Positions 59,537 to 64,000 of a DNA stretch of 64,000 nt are shown here, piece by piece (the stretch's first letter is position 1; every line of letters begins with the position of its first letter). The position numbers and the translations under genes were made by a program. This DNA comes from Pseudomonadota bacterium (GTDB taxonomy: Bacteria > Pseudomonadota > Gammaproteobacteria > Burkholderiales > Burkholderiaceae_C), in contig CAUJHV010000074.1 in assembly GCA_963205115.1 (NCBI GenBank), positions 22,357-86,356 of the forward strand, read 5' to 3'. Under the pieces are notes generated by a model that worked only from the letters and a program-made list of their open reading frames with translations, ran no database searches and was not told where the DNA came from.

Positions 59537-60193
59537 TCAAGGATTGTAGGTGGGCGGCTGCGCGACCCTGTCCGGACCGCTGTCGCACCACTGCGAGACC
59601 GCGCAAGAGCGGCAGTCCGGCTGCCGGGCGGTGCACACGTAGCGGCCATGCAGGATGAGCCAATGGTGGGCGTCGGCACGATAGGCCGCGGGCACGCGTT
59701 CGAGCAGGCCGTTCTCGACCTCCAGCGGCGTGCGGCCCGGTGCCAGGCCGGAGCGGTTCGAGACGCGGAAGATGTGCGTGTCGACCGCCATGGTCTCTTC
59801 GCCGAAGGCGCAATTCAGGACCACATTGGCGGTCTTGCGCCCGACGCCGGGCAGCGCTTCCAGCGCGGCACGATCGCGCGGTACGCGGCCCTCGTGCTGC
59901 TCGAGCAGGATGCGGCAGGTCTCGACCACATGGCGGGCCTTCGTACGGTACAGCCCGATCGTGCGGATGTGCGCTTCGACACCCGCCACATCCAGCTCGA
60001 GCATGCGCCGCGGCGTCGGGGCCTTGACGAACAGCGAGCGCGTGGCCTTGTTGACGCTGACGTCCGTGGCCTGGGCCGACAGCAGCACGGCGATCAGCAG
60101 CTCGAAGACGCTGGCGTATTCGAGCTCAGTCACCGGCGCCGGATTGGCTGCGCGCAGCGTGGCGAAGAAGTGCTCGATGTCGGTGGGCGTCAT
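59537..60193 (-). CDS. nth: endonuclease III
   Basis: A 218-residue DNA glycosylase/AP lyase that removes oxidised pyrimidines. The helix-hairpin-helix LPGVGRKTANVVL contains catalytic Lys120, and Asp138 follows (VDTHIFRV). The four cluster cysteines Cys187, Cys194, Cys197 and Cys203 are at the same numbers as in E. coli. ATG at 60193 overlaps the rsxB stop by 4 bases, an arrangement conserved among betaproteobacteria. Confidence 0.97.
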   Translation of the reverse strand: MTPTDIEHFFATLRAANPAPVTELEYASVFELLIAVLLSAQATDVSVNKATRSLFVKAPTPRRMLELDVAGVEAHIRTIGLYRTKARHVVETCRILLEQHEGRVPRDRAALEALPGVGRKTANVVLNCAFGEETMAVDTHIFRVSNRSGLAPGRTPLEVENGLLERVPAAYRADAHHWLILHGRYVCTARQPDCRSCAVSQWCDSGPDRVAQPPTYNP

Positions 60194-60897
60194 CGGTGCT
60201 CCGGGCCTTCAGGGGTCGAAGCCGATGGCTCCGCCGGCGCGGACGCCGCCTCACGACGGGCGCGCACGCGTGCCAGGGCGGCCTCGACGACCGCGCGCTT
60301 GCTGTCCAGCACCGCCGGATCGGTATGCCGGCTGGCGGCCGCGAGGTCGGCGAGCTTTTCGGCGGCCTTGCGCGCCAGCCGCTCGTCGTTGTCGCTTTGG
60401 GCGCGTTGCAGGCGCATGCGCCGGAATTCGTACTGCTCGCGCGCCCGACTGGATTGATCGCTGCTCCACGCGGCCCAGCCACTGCGGCCCGGCGTGACCG
60501 GGATCATCGCGATGCAGTCCACCGGGCAGGCGGGTACGCACAGCTCGCAGCCGGTGCAATCTGGCTCGATGACGGTGTGCATCTGCTTGGACGCACCCAG
60601 GATGCAGTCCACCGGACAGGCCTTGATGCACAAGGTGCAGCCGATGCACCACGTTTCATCGATGACCGCCAGCAGCCGCGGGCCTTCCACACCGTGCGTG
60701 GCATCCAGCGGCAGGACGGGCCGACCGGTCGCGCGTGCCAGCCGCACGATGCCCTCGGCGCCGCCAGGCGGGCACTGGTTGATGCCGGCAGCGCCGCTGG
60801 CGACTGCCTCGGCATAGGCGCGGCAATCCGGATAGCCGCAGCGCGTGCACTGCGTCTGCGGCAGCAGCGCATCGACGGTGTCGGCGAGCGTCGGCAT
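60190..60897 (-). CDS. rsxB: electron transport complex protein RnfB/RsxB
   Basis: A 235-residue iron-sulfur protein. The N-terminal 4Fe-4S motif is Cys17, Cys20, Cys25 and Cys42 (CTRCGYPDC...CPPG), then two ferredoxin motifs CIGCTLCIKACPVDC and CTGCELCVPACPVDC. The N-terminal membrane anchor found in RnfB of the full complex is missing, and no other rnf gene is adjacent; this stand-alone form with nth is usual in betaproteobacteria and may supply electrons to Nth's cluster or to SoxR, which is inference. C-terminal 80 residues are a charged helix. ATG at 60897. Confidence 0.92.
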   Translation of the reverse strand: MPTLADTVDALLPQTQCTRCGYPDCRAYAEAVASGAAGINQCPPGGAEGIVRLARATGRPVLPLDATHGVEGPRLLAVIDETWCIGCTLCIKACPVDCILGASKQMHTVIEPDCTGCELCVPACPVDCIAMIPVTPGRSGWAAWSSDQSSRAREQYEFRRMRLQRAQSDNDERLARKAAEKLADLAAASRHTDPAVLDSKRAVVEAALARVRARREAASAPAEPSASTPEGPEHR

Positions 60898-60942
60898 GTG
60901 CGGCGCTGCCTTTGCCGCGTTGCGCTGCTGAGGCAGTCTGGG

Positions 60943-62400
60943 TTACGCGCTGCGGCGCGCGCCCCGGGCTGCTGTCTTGCTGGTCGCCTGGGGTGCGGCC
61001 TTGGTGGCCGCCTTCTTCGCCGGTTTTGCCGCCGGTTTCGCCACGGCCTTGGTCACCGACTTGGCCACTGCCAGGGCCGGCGACTTTCGTGCCGGCTTGG
61101 CAGGCGCGGTGCGTGCCACAGGGGACGCGGCCGGCTTGTCGGCAGCCGCGGTGATCGGGTTGGCGTCGTAGCGGGCAATGAAGTCCCGCACACGGGGATA
61201 GACCATCTCGCGCCAGCGGCGGCCGCTGAAGATGCCGTAGTGGCCCGCGCCCGGCACGTCGTAGTGGAACTGATGCGCCTTGGGAATGCCGCTGCAGAGG
61301 TCATGCGCGGCCTTGGTCTGGCCGGCGCCGGAGATGTCGTCCAGTTCGCCTTCCACCGTCAGCACGGCGGAGCTGTGGATGTCCTGCGGACGTACCAGCT
61401 CGCCTTCAACCTGCCAGGTCCCGTTGACCAGTGCAAAGTCCTGAAAGACGGTCTTGATGGTGTCCAGGTAGTACTCGGCCGGCATGTCGAGCACGGCGTT
61501 GTACTCGTCGTAGAACTGGCGGTGGCCTTCGATGCTGTCCTGGTCGCCGCGCACCAGATCCAGGAAGTAGTCGTAGTGCGACGTGACGTGGCGATCCGGG
61601 TTCATCGCGACGAAACCCGTGTGCTGCAGGAAGCCCGGGTAGACGGGGCGTCCGGCGCCGGGATAGTTCGGCGGCACGCGGTAGATGACGTTGTTCTCGA
61701 ACCAGTCGTGGCTCTTGTTCATCGCCAGGTTGTTGACGGCCGTCGGCGAGCGGCGGGCATCGATCGGGCCGCCCATCATCGTCATCGAACGCGGCGTGAT
61801 GTCGCCCGAGCTGGCCAGCAACGACACGGCCGCAAGCACCGGCACCGTCGGTTGGCACACGGAGATCACATGGACGTTCGGGCCGATGTGGCGGATGAAT
61901 TCCTGGACGTAGCGGACGTAGTCGCTCAGGTGGAAGGCGCCCACTTCCATCGGCACCATGCGCGCATCGGTCCAGTCGGTGATGAACACCTTGTGGTCGT
62001 GCAGCAGGCTGCGCACGGTGTCGCGCAGCAGGGTGGAGTGGTGACCCGACAGCGGCGCGACCACCAGCACGGTGGGCTGTGTCTTCATGACGGCCAGCGC
62101 GTGCTGGTTGTCCGAGAAGCGCTTGAAGCGCAGCAGGCGGCAGAACGGCTTGGTCATGGCCACCTGCTCCTGCACGGCGACCTCGATGTTGTCCACCGTG
62201 GCGGCGGTGATGCCGAACTGGGGCTTTTCGTATTCCTTGGCCAGGCGGTGCATCAGGTCCAGGCTGGCCGACACGCGCTGCGATACCGGTGAATGCGAAA
62301 AGGGCGACAACGGGTGCGTATAGAGCTTGGCCGCAGCGCTGGCGAACTCGGAGAACGGCGCCATGAGTGCGCGCTGGGTCTCATAAAGCTGATAAAGCAT
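60943..62400 (-). CDS. phaZ: intracellular poly(3-hydroxybutyrate) depolymerase
   Basis: A 485-residue PhaZa-type depolymerase that mobilises PHB granules. The nucleophile is Cys182 in SVCQPTVPVL, matching Cys183 of the Ralstonia eutropha enzyme; the catalytic region continues through DWTDARMVPME and GAGHYGIFSGRRW. The final 72 residues (about 414-485) are a Lys/Ala/Pro-rich tail with AKPAAKPAKKAATKAA-like repeats that resembles the DNA-binding tails of PhaF phasins and histone H1, and is not part of the catalytic domain. ATG at 62400. A PhaR-type palindrome lies 93 bases upstream. Confidence 0.93.
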   Translation of the reverse strand: MLYQLYETQRALMAPFSEFASAAAKLYTHPLSPFSHSPVSQRVSASLDLMHRLAKEYEKPQFGITAATVDNIEVAVQEQVAMTKPFCRLLRFKRFSDNQHALAVMKTQPTVLVVAPLSGHHSTLLRDTVRSLLHDHKVFITDWTDARMVPMEVGAFHLSDYVRYVQEFIRHIGPNVHVISVCQPTVPVLAAVSLLASSGDITPRSMTMMGGPIDARRSPTAVNNLAMNKSHDWFENNVIYRVPPNYPGAGRPVYPGFLQHTGFVAMNPDRHVTSHYDYFLDLVRGDQDSIEGHRQFYDEYNAVLDMPAEYYLDTIKTVFQDFALVNGTWQVEGELVRPQDIHSSAVLTVEGELDDISGAGQTKAAHDLCSGIPKAHQFHYDVPGAGHYGIFSGRRWREMVYPRVRDFIARYDANPITAAADKPAASPVARTAPAKPARKSPALAVAKSVTKAVAKPAAKPAKKAATKAAPQATSKTAARGARRSA

Positions 62401-62492
62401 TGCGATCCTCGGTTCTGAAGCGGTGAGTCTGTCAGGTCAGAGTGACGCCGATTCCACTGAATCCGGCCTGACAAACCCGCATGGTGACACGA

Positions 62493-62515
62493 ATTTTGCT
62501 GCAATGCAGCAAAAT
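62493..62515. promoter_or_regulatory. putative PhaR operator palindrome
   Basis: A 23-base perfect palindrome with a single central A (11-base arms) and core CTGC-AAT-GCAG at 62499-62509. This core matches the CTGC-N3-4-GCAG site reported for the PHA regulator PhaR in alphaproteobacteria. It lies 92 bases upstream of the phaZ start codon and 23 bases upstream of the aminotransferase stop, so it would sit in the phaZ promoter region. Confidence 0.65.
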
Positions 62516-62538
62516 GCGCCCCGCATCCGGGTTGTCAC

Positions 62539-63741
62539 TCAAGCTTTCATCACTGCAACGATGGCGCGGATGACCGCGGGCAGGTTGCCGTGATTGAGCG
62601 CGGCGACGCAGATGCGCCCCGAATCGACGCCGTAGACGCCAAATTCGCTGCGCAGCTGCTGCATCTGCTCTTTCGACAGGCCAGAGTAGCTGAACATCCC
62701 CTTCTGACGGGTGATGTAGGACAGGTCGCCGGGCGCGCCCGCCGCCGCCAGGCCATCGGCCAGGGCCTTGCGCATCTCGCGGATGCGCACGCGCATCCCG
62801 CCGAGTTCCTGCTCCCACTGGCTGCGCAGCGCCGGCGTCGTCAGGACGGTCGTGATCACCTGCGCCCCGTGCGTGGGCGGGTTCGAATAGTTGGTGCGAA
62901 CGGCGATCTTCAGCTGGGACAGCACACGCGCGGTCTCGTCGGGGTTGCCGCACACGACGCTCAAGGCGCCCACGCGCTCGCCGTAGAGCGAAAAGCTCTT
63001 CGAGAACGAGGTGGCGACGAAGAAGTCCAGGCCGGCTTCCAGGAACTGGCCGACGACGGCGCCGTCTTCGGTCAGGCCTTCGCCGAAGCCCTGGTAGGCC
63101 ATGTCCAGGAAGGCCACCAGGCCGCGGCTCTTGACGGCGTCGACCACCTGGGCCCACTGCGCCGGCGTCAGGTCGGCGCCTGTCGGGTTGTGGCAGCAGG
63201 CGTGCAGCACGACGATGGTGCCGGCCGGTGCCGCGCGCAGGGCCTCGACCATCGCATCGGCGCGCACGCCGCGCGTGGCGGCGTCGTAGTACGGGTAGGT
63301 GTCGACCGCGAAGCCCGCGTTGGTGAACAGCGCGCGGTGGTTTTCCCAGCTCGGGTCGCTGATCAGCACCTTGGCGTTCGGGCTCACGCGCTTGAGGAAA
63401 TCGGCGCCGACCTTCAGGCCGCCCGTGCCGCCCAGGGCCTGGACGGTGGCCACGCGGCCGGCCTTCAGCACCGCGGCGCCTTCACCGAACACGAGGCCCT
63501 GCACGGCCTTGTCGTAGGCGGCAATGCCGTCGATGGGCAGGTAGCCACGCGGCTTGGCCGCGGACACGAGCTGCGCCTCGGCCGCCTTGACGCAGGCCAG
63601 CAGCGGCAGTTTGCCGTTTTCGTCGAAATACACGCCGACGCCGAGGTTGACCTTGTCGGTGCGCGTATCGGCAGCAAACTGTTCGTTCAGACCCAGGATC
63701 GGGTCGCGCGGGGCCATCTCGACGGCGGCAAAGAGGGACAT
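62539..63741 (-). CDS. aromatic/aspartate aminotransferase (class I)
   Basis: A 400-residue fold-type I aminotransferase of the AspC/TyrB type. It starts MSLFAAVEMAPRDPILGLNE, contains HACCHNPTGADLT for substrate and PLP binding, and has the PLP lysine Lys248 in SFSKSFSLYGERVG. Either aspartate or aromatic amino acids are possible; in Burkholderiales the copy divergent from uvrB is generally called aromatic. Start ATG 63741. Confidence 0.93.
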   Translation of the reverse strand: MSLFAAVEMAPRDPILGLNEQFAADTRTDKVNLGVGVYFDENGKLPLLACVKAAEAQLVSAAKPRGYLPIDGIAAYDKAVQGLVFGEGAAVLKAGRVATVQALGGTGGLKVGADFLKRVSPNAKVLISDPSWENHRALFTNAGFAVDTYPYYDAATRGVRADAMVEALRAAPAGTIVVLHACCHNPTGADLTPAQWAQVVDAVKSRGLVAFLDMAYQGFGEGLTEDGAVVGQFLEAGLDFFVATSFSKSFSLYGERVGALSVVCGNPDETARVLSQLKIAVRTNYSNPPTHGAQVITTVLTTPALRSQWEQELGGMRVRIREMRKALADGLAAAGAPGDLSYITRQKGMFSYSGLSKEQMQQLRSEFGVYGVDSGRICVAALNHGNLPAVIRAIVAVMKA

Positions 63742-63866
63742 AGGGGTTCCTGTGACGGTGAATGAGGGCGTCCCGCGCGACCCGGTCCTGCTTGCGGTAC
63801 GCTGGCAGGTTGGCCCGGCGTGGCGAGTCGCCCGCTTGGCAACCTGCGATTTTAGGATGCATGCGT

Positions 63867-64000
63867 ATGAGCGAAGCGACCGCCTCGATGGAAACCACGC
63901 CGGATGCCGAGCCGGGGACGGCGCAGGGCAGCTTTGTGTCGTTTCCCGGATCGCCGTACCAGCTGTACCAGCCCTACCTGCCGGCGGGTGACCAGCCGGC
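63867..64000 (+). CDS. uvrB: UvrABC system protein B, N-terminal fragment (partial)
   Basis: The last 134 bases encode about 44 residues ending in QLYQPYLPAGDQP, the conserved N-terminal motif of UvrB (PAGDQPxAI), the helicase-like damage-recognition subunit of nucleotide excision repair. ATG at 63867 is preferred over ATG at 63861 because AGGA lies 9 bases upstream of it. The gene continues past the window edge. It is divergent from the aminotransferase gene. Confidence 0.9.
   Translation, partial: MSEATASMETTPDAEPGTAQGSFVSFPGSPYQLYQPYLPAGDQP

Noticed and set aside
1..64000. CRISPR arrays, tRNA genes and insertion sequences
   Set aside because: No direct repeats with regular spacing, no tRNA cloverleaf or CCA-type pattern, and no transposase or terminal inverted repeats were seen on visual reading; a dedicated scan was not possible.

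Overview
The window is a dense, high-GC (roughly two-thirds G+C) chromosomal segment of a betaproteobacterium, most likely order Burkholderiales in the Leptothrix/Rubrivivax/Comamonadaceae neighbourhood. This is inferred from gene content and order (tolC next to waaA, a 6S RNA close to zapA, nth next to a stand-alone rnfB, an aromatic aminotransferase divergent from uvrB, an intracellular PHB depolymerase), strong G/C bias at third codon positions and frequent GTG/TTG starts. No tRNA, rRNA, CRISPR array, transposase or prophage gene was seen.

Layout. 1-1746: alkylation-repair pair (ogt fragment and an Ada-AlkA fusion). 1990-4700: sugar phosphomutase and Kdo transferase, converging on tolC. 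4713-11977 (minus strand): tetR, adaptor, RND pump, a PCMT-like methyltransferase and tolC, a possible tripartite efflux locus with a TetR operator palindrome at its head. 12086-25097: housekeeping and accessory genes (uppP, an XPD-like helicase with a nuclease-like N-terminus, MaoC hydratase, PA14 lipoprotein, rhodanese-like protein, receiver-like membrane protein, GMC oxidoreductase, LLM flavoprotein, dsbB, ridA, comEC).

25183-34829 (plus strand): five genes of the transglutaminase / circularly permuted ATP-grasp / alpha-E family, present as two adjacent sets, likely a peptide or amide ligase and hydrolase system of unknown product. 34881-39743: a 1620-residue lipoprotein that combines a copper-radical-oxidase-like kelch domain with all ligand residues, Ig/PKD-like domains, a YVTN-type propeller, two CXXCH haem sites and two tandem C-terminal repeats resembling carbohydrate-binding modules. 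39939-40532: a small exported protein with a C-terminal membrane anchor.

40750-47458 (minus strand): a livHMGF-type ABC importer with an acyl/aryl-CoA ligase and a binding protein, closed by a strong terminator. 47751-54464: a second candidate system made of an SPFH-SHOCT protein, a zinc-ribbon/DUF4178 membrane protein, a DUF350 protein, a membrane aminopropyltransferase and a Tat-type lipoprotein FAD oxidoreductase, followed convergently by AdoMet decarboxylase. This suggests polyamine chemistry tied to the envelope.

54695-64000: TIGR01244-type phosphatase/sulfurtransferase-like protein, yqeY, rpsU, a degenerate GGDEF protein, EVE-domain protein, 6S RNA, two pilin genes (one with a highly altered prepilin N-terminus) lying between ssrS and zapA, a zapB-like gene, nth, rsxB, phaZ with a histone-like tail and a PhaR-type palindrome upstream, an aromatic aminotransferase, and the start of uvrB.
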